From Cherax quadricarinatus (Eukaryota; Arthropoda; Malacostraca; Decapoda; Parastacidae): 64,000 nt of DNA. A model generated the notes under the pieces. It was given only the letters and a program-made list of their open reading frames with translations, was not told the origin of the DNA and made no database searches. Location of the stretch: the NCBI RefSeq assembly GCF_038502225.1, contig NC_091298.1, positions 33,170,248-33,234,247 on the forward strand, written 5' to 3'. This document shows, one piece after another, positions 34,579 through 44,630 of the stretch; the stretch's first letter is position 1, and each line of letters begins with the position of its first letter. The position numbers were made by a program, and so were the translations under genes.

Positions 34579-36981
34579 TTATAAAGACCATAAATCCCTC
34601 AAAAGATAGTCCCTGTAGCCCTCCGAGAAATCCCTCTCCCACCTCCTACCATATATTTCCCTGTTGCGACACTTTGTTCTATAAAAGGATGCTGCTATGG
34701 CCATCCTACGTTCCTCCGCCCCTTTGTCTCTCATTGCCCATGATATATACACAAAATCAACCATTAAGTAAGCCACTGCCCTTTGAACCTTTACCCCAAC
34801 CCCACCTACATCTAAACTAAGCGCTCTCAAAACCGACAACCCTTTCCCCCCCACATACCGGATTACTTTCCCTAACCATTCCCGCACAATCCCTAGGCTT
34901 TCACAAAAATAAACTACATGAAAAGCTGATTCATCTACCCCACAAACCTGACACACCCCACCCTCCCTTATTCGCCTATTTCGTAAAACAACCCCAGACG
35001 GCAATATTCCGTGAAGAAACCTATACATTACCTCCCTCACGCGTGGCCGGATGCGTAACCCTTTTAATCGGCCCCAAATGTCTTCCCATGCGTACATCGG
35101 GTACACTCCTTCCGTTGCCACTACCACCCTAGGCCATATCTTCCTCTCCATGGACCCTACCCGCATGTTTCTCGGCTCTCTGACCATCATCAATAGACGC
35201 AACAACTCCTCACCATCTCTCAAATCTTGTCCCTTCCACCATCTCCGAAGATCTCCCTGCAGCATCCCCAACCCTCCACTCCCTTCCCCCCGAGCCCTTA
35301 GCAACCCATGTTTCACATATACACACTTCAACCTTCTTTCCAAATGAATTAACCCCAGCCCTCCCAAGGCCACCGGAAGTGTTACCACCTCTCTTTTCAA
35401 CCAATCGCATCCCGAACCCCAGATAAAACGGAAAACTCTGCTCAACAATCTCCGGACATCCCCATACACCAAAGGGTACAAAGCTGCCACATGCCATATT
35501 TTACTGTACAAAAGCACATTGACCACAATGACCCTCTGGTGTAGCGTAAGATGTGTCGGCCTCAATCCTGACAATCTTCCCAATACCCTATCTACAACAC
35601 CCTTTGAATTATTCTCCCTCGCCATCTGAGCATTACCCATATACACAACTCCACAAATTTTCACCCGGTCCACGACACTCCACCTCACCCCCCCACCCCC
35701 GCCCTCCTGCCCATCCCATTCACCCAATATCATGAGCTTAGATTTATGCACATTCACTGCCATACCTGTTGCCATCCCAAAAACGTCTATAACTCTCTCC
35801 AGACCCTCCAATCCCTCCCTCCCACTCACTAGGACAGTTGTGTCATCAACGTAACCTATGATACTGGGACTCCCACCTCGTAAGTCCTCCCTTACCCCCT
35901 CCTGTATGCACCTTTCCACTGCCCTATAAAACGGATTCTGTAAACATGCAAATAATATTTGTGACAACGGGCAACCTTCCCTCAATCCCCTGCCCATTTT
36001 CACATGCAAACCCACCCTCCCATTTATCTGTACACACATCCCAGCTCCCCGATATAAAGTACGTGCCCAATTCACAATGTCCTCCCCGAACCCTTGCCAC
36101 TCCATGATTCTCCACAGAGCCTCCCTCTCGACACTGTCATATGCCGTTCTCCAATCCAACGCCAATACCCCACGTTCCCCCTCTTGTGGACCCTCAATAA
36201 ACCTTCTAATAACCCCATGCCCCTCATACATTGATCTCCCCGGAATCCCATATTGACCCCTCACTATTACCTTTCCAATGACCTTTTTTATACGATTACC
36301 CAAAATTTTTGCAAAAAGTTTGTAGTCTGCACACATGAGTGATATCATCCGGTAATCTCTCACTGTGCACTGACTTTCACCCTTTGGCACCAAAACTACT
36401 AGTGCTGTCGCCTGCAAAGGTCCCAACGCACCCCTCTCTTTTATGATATTAAATAATTGCACCAAAAAATCTTTTAATACTCCCCAATGCTGTATGTAAA
36501 ACTCCGCAGGCAGCCCATCTATCCCCGGTGCTTTACCCCTGCTCATACTCATTAGAGCCGTCCACACCTCTTCCTCCACAATAGGCCCCTGTAACTGTTC
36601 CCTGTCGTCCCTGTCCAGCACACTCCGCACCCATCCCCCTGTCTCTCTTAAAGCCCCCTCTCTCACACCCACACTCCTCATATGTGTACTAAGCCAAGAA
36701 TCAACATACCCTCCCATCCCCTCCGTTGTCACCAAATCTTGTCCCTCCCTATACCCCTCTATGTCCTCAAGAACTCTCAAACCCACCATTTCCATTGCAA
36801 CGCGCCGGTGCCCCTGCCCTCGCAGGACACACGCCGATGGTCTATCACCCCACATGACCTCCTCCAACCCCCCTAAAACCCTTGCCGCATCAAACCTCTC
36901 ATTTTGCACTTCCATTAGGCGTTCCTTCACTCCTTCTATGTCAGCCACAGGGGCTCCCATCCCCCCCCCTTCCTCTCTCAT
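34579..36981 (-). CDS. LINE ORF2, reverse transcriptase part (800 codons open)
   Basis: This is the RT-bearing frame of an L1/Tx1-like ORF2. In order it shows AFYIQHWGVLKDFLV-type lead-in motifs, DYRMISLMCADYKLFAKIL (RT motif 1-2), VLALDWRTAYDSVEREAL (first catalytic Asp), GLREGCPLSQILFA, and IIGYVDDTTVLV (catalytic YVDD). A thumb region follows, and a C-terminal Cys/His cluster CQVCGVDESAFHVVYFC typical of L1-like ORF2. The start Met used to bound the frame (36981) is internal; the true ORF2 begins upstream and is separated by a frameshift at the C run 36961-36969. The frame is intact to its stop. Confidence 0.85.
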   Translation of the reverse strand: MREEGGGMGAPVADIEGVKERLMEVQNERFDAARVLGGLEEVMWGDRPSACVLRGQGHRRVAMEMVGLRVLEDIEGYREGQDLVTTEGMGGYVDSWLSTHMRSVGVREGALRETGGWVRSVLDRDDREQLQGPIVEEEVWTALMSMSRGKAPGIDGLPAEFYIQHWGVLKDFLVQLFNIIKERGALGPLQATALVVLVPKGESQCTVRDYRMISLMCADYKLFAKILGNRIKKVIGKVIVRGQYGIPGRSMYEGHGVIRRFIEGPQEGERGVLALDWRTAYDSVEREALWRIMEWQGFGEDIVNWARTLYRGAGMCVQINGRVGLHVKMGRGLREGCPLSQILFACLQNPFYRAVERCIQEGVREDLRGGSPSIIGYVDDTTVLVSGREGLEGLERVIDVFGMATGMAVNVHKSKLMILGEWDGQEGGGGGVRWSVVDRVKICGVVYMGNAQMARENNSKGVVDRVLGRLSGLRPTHLTLHQRVIVVNVLLYSKIWHVAALYPLVYGDVRRLLSRVFRFIWGSGCDWLKREVVTLPVALGGLGLIHLERRLKCVYVKHGLLRARGEGSGGLGMLQGDLRRWWKGQDLRDGEELLRLLMMVREPRNMRVGSMERKIWPRVVVATEGVYPMYAWEDIWGRLKGLRIRPRVREVMYRFLHGILPSGVVLRNRRIREGGVCQVCGVDESAFHVVYFCESLGIVREWLGKVIRYVGGKGLSVLRALSLDVGGVGVKVQRAVAYLMVDFVYISWAMRDKGAEERRMAIAASFYRTKCRNREIYGRRWERDFSEGYRDYLLRDLWSL

Positions 36982-37453
36982 GATACTCCCTTAACTGCCC
37001 CTCAAGATACCTAATAAGCCCATAAGCCAACTGATTCTCGTGCCTTCCCTGTCGGACATAGAACTCTCGAATCCTCGTCTTCGCCGTCACATCCCACCAT
37101 CTCAACACATCCCCATTGACTTCCATCCCTTCCCATAAGCCTTTCCACCATTGTGCAAATAGGACCCTCCCCTCAACATCTTGAAGCAACCGAACATTCA
37201 ATTTCCAATAACTCTTATACCTGTTCGGCCGACCCTCCCATCCCAAATCCACCAAAACACCTCTATGATCAGAAAAAAAGACATCCAAAACCCTTACACT
37301 CCGCACCACAGCTTTCCTTGTCACGTATATCCTGTCCAGCCGTGCAGCATACCCCTGCCTCACAAAGGTGTGCTGCACCTCCCACGCCGCCCCCCCCCCT
37401 CTACATCCACCAACCCCACCCCGGTTAACAGGTCCCTCAGAACACCAGAACAA
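36941..37453 (-). CDS. LINE ORF2, C-terminal part of the endonuclease and linker
   Basis: The frame contains ARLDRIYVTRKAVV and FFSDHRGVLVDLGW, the D...SDH end of an APE-type endonuclease, then an R/E-rich linker (REFYVRQGRHENQLAYGL) toward the RT. It overlaps the upstream endonuclease frame at a 10-C run (37390-37399) and the RT frame at a 9-C run (36961-36969). Each offset is what a single-base length change in the run would cause. Confidence 0.8.
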   Translation of the reverse strand: MFWCSEGPVNRGGVGGCRGGGAAWEVQHTFVRQGYAARLDRIYVTRKAVVRSVRVLDVFFSDHRGVLVDLGWEGRPNRYKSYWKLNVRLLQDVEGRVLFAQWWKGLWEGMEVNGDVLRWWDVTAKTRIREFYVRQGRHENQLAYGLIRYLEGQLREYHERGRGGDGSPCG

Positions 37454-37854
37454 TATCCTGCTCCCCTAGGTTCCACATCCTTGCGGCGTATAACGCAATT
37501 CCAGTCCCCTCCCACCACAGCTAATGCTGGAAGCGACCTTAAGTGATACACCAACACTTCACGTACAAACTCATTCTTCACTCGACTGTCCCCCTCCGCC
37601 GGACCATAAACACACACAAAAGACATCTTATCTCTTCCCCATGTTCCATCCACTCTTATAACCCTCCCCTCACCCCCCTCCTCACAATGATGTACAGTAA
37701 ACGGGCTAGCCTCCCTCACCAAAATAGCCACTCCTCCTTTCAATCTCGTTGAGTGTGCCGTATATACACTATACCCCTCAATCATCAACATACAACCCGG
37801 CTTGTGGTTGTGCTCTTGCACAAACACTACATCTACACCATACCTAATGAGCAT
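37360..37854 (-). CDS. LINE ORF2, N-terminal part of the APE endonuclease
   Basis: VFVQEHNHKPG carries the catalytic Glu motif, and GGVAILVRE and VVGGDWNCVIRRKD follow the APE order. The same frame is open further upstream to about 37943, with SINVNGLKNSRKCEWFHEML holding the conserved Asn. No ATG is seen at that beginning, and ORF1 overlaps it by about 40 bp. ORF2 translation may therefore depend on reinitiation or coupling after ORF1. Confidence 0.8.
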   Translation of the reverse strand: MLIRYGVDVVFVQEHNHKPGCMLMIEGYSVYTAHSTRLKGGVAILVREASPFTVHHCEEGGEGRVIRVDGTWGRDKMSFVCVYGPAEGDSRVKNEFVREVLVYHLRSLPALAVVGGDWNCVIRRKDVEPRGAGYCSGVLRDLLTGVGLVDVEGGGRRGRCSTPL

Positions 37855-37901
37855 CTCATGAAACCATTCACACTTCCTAGAATTTTTCAGACCATTAACA
37901 T

Positions 37902-39158
37902 TTATAGAGAGACTCTTGAATTTGTCAATGGAGGTTTGCCTTTATCCCCCTTCCCCTTTATACGCCCATGATCTTCAATCACCATTCTGTGATCTGCTTT
38001 CACATGCCCCTTGCCCCTGGACCCCCCAGGTCCATGCTCAACCACTTCAGCCCACACCTTTTTGCCCGAACGCTGTGCCGGAGTGAGCACATCCACATCG
38101 TCCACGTCCGAGGGCACTGCCGCTCTCTTCCGTGACACTCGAGCCTTTCTCCCTGCCTCCACCTGGAAGCCATCCCCGTGCACTTCCGCCACCACCGTGC
38201 CAATTTGCAACCCAGCCTCAACCTGGGTCTCTGACATGCCTCCCCCCCTCTCACCACCTGGAACCCCAGCAGCATCCAGGGCACCCACAAGCCCCTCAAC
38301 TGTGACCTCTCCTGGGGTCCCTAACAGGTCGTGGAGGACTGAATCAATGGTAGCCTCCACGGCCCTCTCCTCACCCAGTGACACCACATCTTTGGTCTCC
38401 GGTGCCTGCCTGGCAGTGCATGTCTCTCTCGGAAGAGTTACACACTCTTCCTCCCTCAAGGCCTCCTCGACCTCCACACTCCAAGCCTTGTTCAAGGAAA
38501 CCGACTCAGGTCGTGCCAAATCCAACGTCTCAAGGTCCTCTGATGCCTCCTTATGCTGCTCCTTCGCCTGTGTACCCTGTTGTTTAACACACTGCGCAGC
38601 AATGTGATCATAGGCACCGCATAATCGACAGGTACGTTGTTGCCCTGCGTAAGTCACCATTACTTGAGTCCTGAAGTCTTCTAGGAAAATATAGGAAGGA
38701 ATAGGATGCCTCAATGTCATTTTTAAGGAAAAACTTCCTTCAGGCATCCCAGAATACGATCCTTCCGTCCATTTCCCCAATGTCGCCATATGAACAGTCC
38801 CAAACTTCTCGAAGACAGCACGTAGGTCTGCCTCATTAGCCTCAAAGGGTACATTTCTTATCTTCACCCATGTATAATGGCGGGACACATCATGTAGCCT
38901 TACCGTCACTGCAGGATTCACTGGTACACAAAGATCTTGGAACCTGGCGACTATGTCCTCATATACACTTGCATTGAGAAATTTCACAAAAATTCTATAT
39001 GCCCCGTTCAAGGCTACACCATACAGCTCTTCGTTGGCAATGCCGTATGTGTCCCTGATGATGGCAGGTAATAAAACTTGAGCTGAGTGGGCATGCACAG
39101 CCCCACGCACCACTTCTATGCCGATAGTGTTTACCCTTCTTCTTGCCGGCTGCGCCAT
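37902..39158 (-). CDS. LINE ORF1, nucleic-acid-binding protein with CCHC knuckle (418 aa)
   Basis: The frame is intact from ATG at 39158 to a stop at 37902. Residues about 90-130 (WVKIRNVPFEANEADL, AVFEKFGTVHMATLG) resemble an RRM-like fold. Near residue 180, QRTCRLCGAYDHIAAQC is a CX2CX4HX4C zinc knuckle. The C-terminal half is charged and of low complexity. This architecture is known from Tx1/L1-like and related arthropod non-LTR ORF1 proteins, which coat element RNA. The start lies 14 bp inside the element end. Confidence 0.85.
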   Translation of the reverse strand: MAQPARRRVNTIGIEVVRGAVHAHSAQVLLPAIIRDTYGIANEELYGVALNGAYRIFVKFLNASVYEDIVARFQDLCVPVNPAVTVRLHDVSRHYTWVKIRNVPFEANEADLRAVFEKFGTVHMATLGKWTEGSYSGMPEGSFSLKMTLRHPIPSYIFLEDFRTQVMVTYAGQQRTCRLCGAYDHIAAQCVKQQGTQAKEQHKEASEDLETLDLARPESVSLNKAWSVEVEEALREEECVTLPRETCTARQAPETKDVVSLGEERAVEATIDSVLHDLLGTPGEVTVEGLVGALDAAGVPGGERGGGMSETQVEAGLQIGTVVAEVHGDGFQVEAGRKARVSRKRAAVPSDVDDVDVLTPAQRSGKKVWAEVVEHGPGGSRGKGHVKADHRMVIEDHGRIKGKGDKGKPPLTNSRVSL

Positions 39159-39172
39159 TTTGAGAAAACCTA

Positions 39173-39181
39173 CTAGACAAA
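39173..39181. repeat. Target-site duplication, right copy (LINE 5' side)
   Basis: CTAGACAAA, identical to 33137-33145. Immediately after it the two flanks differ (AATTA here, T tail on the other side). Confidence 0.75.
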
Positions 39182-41044
39182 AATTATAATTTTTACAAAA
39201 ATTGTTAAATAAAACGTAGAATAGTTGTAGTCAGCTAATTACTTGACTCAAACATTTAGTGTTGGATGCCTTTTAATTGTGAACATTTATATTTACCAGT
39301 AACATTAGAAAACTGATTTCCTGGTAATAACTGGAAATACCTTTTAGGAATGGTGTTAAAAACCAAGTGCAGGTGGATCTTTATTCGAAGTATTTCGGCA
39401 TAGAATTTGGATGGTTTAAAGTCGATTTGCCAATTTTAATGAAAAATTTATATAAATTTTTAATGTGTCGGTGACAATTTTTTTATATTCACTCCTTTAG
39501 ATAACAAACTTGTAATTGTTTACTGAACAATCCATCTTCTCGTCGGTTGCAATCTTTAAGTGTTGATGAGTTTTTTTAGGGAAACATTGACATGATGTTG
39601 AACTGTGTAACTTGCAATTTGCAGTTACAGTAAATAAACTGGTTTCTTTGAATTAACTTGAGAATAACGCTTGTGATCTGCTATAAATCTTAAATGGTGG
39701 CGAATCATCAATTGAAAATCTTCTTATTGATTTTGACTTGTGCTTGTGCCAGTTTTCATTTTTACGTGAATTGGGAAAATATGAAAACTGGATTTCTTAT
39801 GATAACTAGTGAATGCCTCTACAGATTAATCTCAAACCTTCACTGAAGATAGCTTGATAATGGCACGTTTGAGAAGCTTCCAACATGAGAATTTTGTGAT
39901 ATTAATCTATATGAGATATATAAATAATTCAATTTTAGAGTGACTTATGACTGTCAAAGCAGATTATTAGTGGAAGATTTTTATTAGTTTTGGGCTGTGT
40001 AGGTCCTTGTGTACTATTTTTCTCGATTAAACTTCTTAGTTTCCATGTGATAACTTGTGAATACCTTTTCCGACTAACACCAGATCTTCAATATTAACAT
40101 TTAACTGCACTGGAAACTTACACAGCACTCTGCATCATTCCTAACGCGTGCATTAAGGTAAAGAAGGTTGGGGTTATGTGATGTGGGGTTTGGGGTTACT
40201 TTTATCGGATCACTCAGATACTGAAGTACACTAAGGCCGTTTCATGAACAATTCATAGGAGATCAGAGGATTCGGCAACTATCAAACGGTTAGTTTTTAG
40301 GGTTAAGAATGGAGTGAGGCTCTATTGACTGCTTAAAAAAGCAACACGTTTTAAAAATATCGTGATTAAAATACAAGGCCTTATAATGGGGAAAAAGTGT
40401 CGTAATAAGGGAAAGAGTAGGATGAAAGAGAGGGCAGGACGGGAGGTATTGTGCTGTGGTGAATGACTGTCAGGGGTAGGAGTGGATATACCGTGAATTC
40501 AAACTGATTGAGTGTTGATGTATTATCAATTCAATGATTACAAGTACCGCTATCAAGTACATAATGTATTCTCTGGCTCATTTATGCAAATACTTCATAA
40601 AGCGCGGTAAATAATTTTTCGTTGCTGGCAATTAATAGCAAACACTTGACAGAACACAATAAAACTGCTCTCTGGAGATCTCTTTAATTACAAGTGTTAG
40701 TTTTTTAAATATGTGTATTGGTCATATATCATAGGATAGAATTTAATATTTTGTCATTTTTTATTTCAATGGTTGGAGGAAAGTTATGATAAAATATGAA
40801 AGAGGAACGTACTTTCATCAACATCATCTCGGTATCATATTACTCGTTCCACCGACTACTAAATCAAAACATGAACACTTGAACTTTCATTGTTGACGAA
40901 GTACTCATGTAATAACCAGGTTGTTACAATCAACAGTAAGAATTTGGATAATCAGGCTCTGATCCACAGGGATCAGGATTGAGGACACGGCCGCGGGGGC
41001 GCTGACCTCTGGAATAGTTTCCAGGTAGACTAGGTAGCTGTATA
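39182..41044. other. Anonymous AT-rich DNA between the LINE and the hAT relic
   Basis: I see no gene, RNA or named repeat. This is the longest stretch in the window's right half without any assignable feature. Confidence 0.55.
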
Positions 41045-43250
41045 GCTGGACTGCATGAACTGCGGCCAGCGGGCCACACGCGCCCCGTCACGAGATTTTA
41101 TGCGGCCCGCAACATCTTGAAATATTTATAAATATTAAAACAGGTAAACCCTCATTTTCAATCACTTCACTCAATGTTGAAGATTCTGATGCTTGTAATA
41201 ACGATATGTCAAAATTTGTTAAAATTTCATTTCAAATCTTTTCATTTTTCAGATATATCCTTCAGTTATGGAAGGAAAAAGGAAATAATAGTGCAGAGTG
41301 ATTACCGTCTGTTTTATAAAGAATGAGGAGTAAACCACTTCTTTGTACAAGCAGGTGATAAAGCCTTGTGTGTCGTATGCCGCGAAACTGCAGCAGTTTT
41401 GAAGGAGTATAATGTATGTCGACGCTCTGAGGCCAGACATTAAGCAAGTTATTCCCAATTAAAAGAAACACAGCATTCGGAAAAAATATGAATGAATGCG
41501 ATAGCTAAAAGAGCAAAGCCATTCACCGATGGTGATCTGATCAAAGGTTGTATGATGAAAGCAGTGGCAGAGTTATGCCCAGAAAAAAAAAATTGTTAAA
41601 AATCTTCAGTCTTGCTCCAAACACAGTTGCTCGTAGAATTAATGAAATAGGAAATATATTTAATCAAATTGCAGACAAAACACGAAATTTTCAGTTTTAT
41701 TTTCTCGCGCTTATGAGTCAAATGATGTGACACATCACAACCGTGACGTCGACAATCAATTTAATGTCACATAAGAATTAGCATTTATATGCATAGCATG
41801 CACAGCACAGAAACCGGAGAAGACATCTTCAAATACGGCAAAAAATGCATTCGAATACAACCTGGAGTGGAATAAACTGCAATGCATGACAACTGATGGA
41901 GGAAAGAAGATGTCTTGGGTGAAGAAAGGTTTGGTTGGACAAATCACAACTTGCTATGATGTTGGATTCTCAAAGCCCATGTTTCTGCATTGCTTTATCC
42001 ATCAGAAACCATTGCGCGGAAAATATGTGCGTTCTGAAACTCGTTGCTTCAGCAGTGAATTTCATTCGATCTCATAGGCTGAATCATTGGAACTTTCGTG
42101 ATTATCTGAAAGAAACTGATTCTGAGTTTGCTGAGTTTGCAGTTCAATAGTTTAGCTGTGGAAAAGTTCTATTACTTTTTTTCAGCTCAGAAAAGAAACT
42201 GATTCATTTTTCACAGATAAGAATCAACACGAACCAGTTTTATCAAACGCTGCCTGGCCTTAGAAATTGCCCTTTCTTTTAAGATGTGACAAGCCATGTG
42301 AATCAAGTGAATCTCAAGTTGCAAGTTGACAGAAATTTGATCCGTCATCTATTCACGCATGTCAAGGCATTCAGGGCAAAGTTGATGCTATTTGAAGGAC
42401 AAGAGAATGTTTCTAATTTGATTAATTTCCTTTGTTGTGAAAAATTTCATGAAGTGAAGCAGAATTTCATACTTCGTCGGCAACAGAATCATTAATGACT
42501 TGCATAAACAATATCAAACATTTTCTGATCTTGATGAAAAAAAAAAAAAGATGAAATAAAGCTGTTTTAAAATCCATTTGACTGAAGTGTTGAAACACTC
42601 CCAAATCAGTTTCAAATGGAAATTGATCTACATTGAGATAACATGCTGAAAGAAAAGTATAAAGAAGGAAATCTGATCTAACTTTATAAATAAGTTTTAC
42701 AGCTTGAACAGATTCCAGATTTAAAACGACTTGCTTGTGATTTGTATCAATTTTTGGTACAACGTACCTTTCTGAACAAACTTTTTAAAAAATGCAATAT
42801 GTCATGTCTAAATATAGCACAAATTTATAAGCTGAGTATTTGATGTCCATTCCAATAATTGGCTCTTCAAGCTTGAAACTTCAGTTCAGCGATATTTTAA
42901 AAATGAAAAATAAACAGTTCTGTCATTCCCATTATTCTTGTGCAAATTCATCTTGTATCAGCTTTTCTCGTCAGCAGTTCAGTAACTGATTATGCTGTCA
43001 GAGTACTTATGTTTGACATTTTTACTTATTATATATCATTGTTCAGTGTAAACACAATATTGTTTCTCTCTAATTATCACATTTCTCTCTTGTTCTCAAT
43101 CATCTCATGCTTATTTCAAAAAGGATCCAAATAAAACTTATTCATTCATTTATATTTATTTACAAACAGTTTTTTTTCTTTGGCCTGAGAAAATGGGTAA
43201 AATATAGAATGTGGCCCTCGTAGTAAAAAGTTTGGAGACCTCTGAGCTAG
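41045..43250 (+). pseudogene. hAT-like transposon with broken transposase
   Basis: Plus-strand fragments in shifting frames follow the order of hAT-type transposases of the GTF2IRD2/ZBED5-like group: CVVC zinc-finger residue pair near 41365, IKGCMMKAVAELCPEK near 41540, IADKTRNFQFYFLAL near 41675, and LECMTTDGGKK near 41880. Further on come FLHCFIHQKPL near 41985, NFIRSHRLNHWNFRDYL near 42060 and LFTHVKAFRAKLMLFEGQ near 42350. The outer sequences GCGGCCAGCGGGCCACA (41060) and TGGCCCTCGTAGTAAAAAGT / TTGGAGACCTCTG (43209-43243) resemble degraded hAT ends. At least five stops or shifts make it inactive. A domesticated gene is unlikely for that reason. Confidence 0.75.
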
Positions 43251-43316
43251 ATGGTTGTGGTATTCCTGTGTAACGAATGTAAAAGTTTCTTTGAATGAGA
43301 AAAGAGAATGCTGGAT

Positions 43317-43395
43317 TCATTATAATTATTTTTATAATTATGGGGAAGCACTTAGCCTGTAGAAGGTTTACAACATTTGAGGAATAGGAGATAAT
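43317..43395. repeat. Short dispersed repeat (GGGGAAGCACTTAGCC family)
   Basis: ATTATAATTATTTTTATAATTATGG precedes GGAAGCACTTAGCCTGTAG. A related phrase, GAAGCGCTAAACCACAAGGG, forms the nested 53-bp insert at 51412-51464. It is a 3'-end fragment of a non-autonomous retroelement with TAA-rich tail. Confidence 0.5.
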
Positions 43396-43769
43396 TAATG
43401 GTATATCTGGTTTTTGGGAAGTTGACTATTTTGGGAAGTTATTATTAAGACTACCGAATATATGTTGGAAACATTTGCAACTAAATGGAAATTTACTGAG
43501 ATTACGTTCCGTTCACCAGGGTCCTTGCCATGACTATATGAACAATTCTCTTCACACACAAACAGGATATATAAAGGTATTACTGAAGCCTCTGCAATCT
43601 GGGCCTCTCCTGTATACCAGCGGTGACATATACTATATTTGTGTTTCGATACTGTGAGCGACATTGACGGTAGAAAATGTCCCATTAGTCTTAGGCGTTT
43701 ACATTTATCCCGCATAACTTCTGGTTCTGTTACACATAGCAAATGGATTTACGTAATCAGAAGTATAAT
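43396..43769. other. Anonymous DNA
   Basis: A 115-codon minus-strand frame (43395-43742) has no recognisable domain. I see no support for a gene. Confidence 0.45.
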
Positions 43770-43802
43770 AAAGAAAAGCTCCTTTTAAAAGAGCTTTTCT
43801 TT
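43770..43802. repeat. Perfect 12-bp hairpin
   Basis: AAAGAAAAGCTC (43770-43781) pairs with GAGCTTTTCTTT (43791-43802). It looks like a bacterial terminator but lies in eukaryotic DNA without a gene beside it. Confidence 0.8.
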
Positions 43803-44125
43803 ATTTTGCTCATATTTTTTGACAGATTAGCGATACTTCCTCTTATGCATGCTTTGTATTTACTTCAAGTCAAGACCACCAGAATATAACGCTGATATTA
43901 TACAGTAAAAGCCTGATTCATTATTTTTGTGATCTGTGTACCCTCATAATCAGAGTCCTACTTATATGTATTTTTCATTTAATGGCAAATGAATTTGATT
44001 TATTTAACGTTGCTATTATCATTTAGGTATTCGTAAATAGCATTCATAGAGAAATAAGGTTAAACATATAATGTATAAAAAGCAATTTAAGGATAGATTT
44101 AAAGAAACACTGCCAAAATAATGTG

Positions 44126-44127
<2 letters not shown>

Positions 44128-44202
<75 letters not shown>
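44128..44202. repeat. (TA)n microsatellite
   Basis: Pure TA tract ending at MITE copy 5. Confidence 0.95.
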
Positions 44203-44207
<5 letters not shown>

Positions 44208-44592
44208 GTGCCGAATAGGCAGAACTTGCGATCTTGGCTTAAATAGCAACGCTCATCTTGCCATATAGGACAAGCAAATATTTGTGTATGCAATAATTTC
44301 GCCAAAATCATTCTTAGCCGAACAAAAAAAAATATGTTTCACTGTGTTTGTTTAGTATTAAATTATTGTAAACAAATCTAAAATATATTTAGTTGGGTTA
44401 GGCTAAAATAAATTGTTCTTGTTATAATAAGGTTAGGCAAGTTTTCTAAGATTCTTTAGTTGCAAAATTAAAAATTTTTGCATTAACATTAATGAAAAAA
44501 AAATATATCTTTAAACGTATAAGAGAAAATTCTAGAAAGGACTTAATTTTAAATGAGTTCTTGCTAATTGACCAGTTTTACATATTCGGCAC

Positions 44593-44597
<5 letters not shown>
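44203..44597 (+). mobile_element. MITE-like element, copy 5 (395 bp)
   Basis: Perfect ends ATGTCGTGCCGAATA (44203) and TATTCGGCACGACAT (to 44597). The body matches copies 2 and 3. TA arrays lie on both sides (44128-44202 and 44598-44626), although it is 12 kb from the main cluster. Confidence 0.85.

Positions 44598-44626
<29 letters not shown>
44598..44626. repeat. (TA)n microsatellite
   Basis: Short TA tract on the right side of MITE copy 5. Confidence 0.9.

Positions 44627-44630
<4 letters not shown>

Larger units (their letters stand above)
33146..39172 (-). mobile_element. Near-full-length L1/Tx1-like non-LTR retrotransposon (~6.0 kb)
   Basis: On the minus strand the order is a 14-bp 5' leader, ORF1 (39158-37902), ORF2 with endonuclease and RT (about 37943-34579), a 1.4-kb 3' UTR and a poly(A) tail near 33146-33160. 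A 9-bp duplication flanks it. The RT has FADD-equivalent YVDD and the endonuclease retains QE, GDWN and SDH motifs. Only two frameshifts are seen, both in C runs of the plus strand. The very short leader may mean slight 5' truncation or a minimal leader. It is the least damaged autonomous element in the window. Confidence 0.85.

Noticed and set aside
34579..39180. Plus-strand frames such as 38011-38607 (198 codons)
   Set aside because: They are shadows of the strongly coding minus-strand ORF1 and ORF2 of the LINE.
41548..42495. Domesticated hAT-derived host gene
   Set aside because: At least five stops and frame changes interrupt the transposase homology.
43770..43802. Rho-independent terminator
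   Set aside because: The hairpin plus T run looks similar, but the DNA is eukaryotic and no gene ends there.
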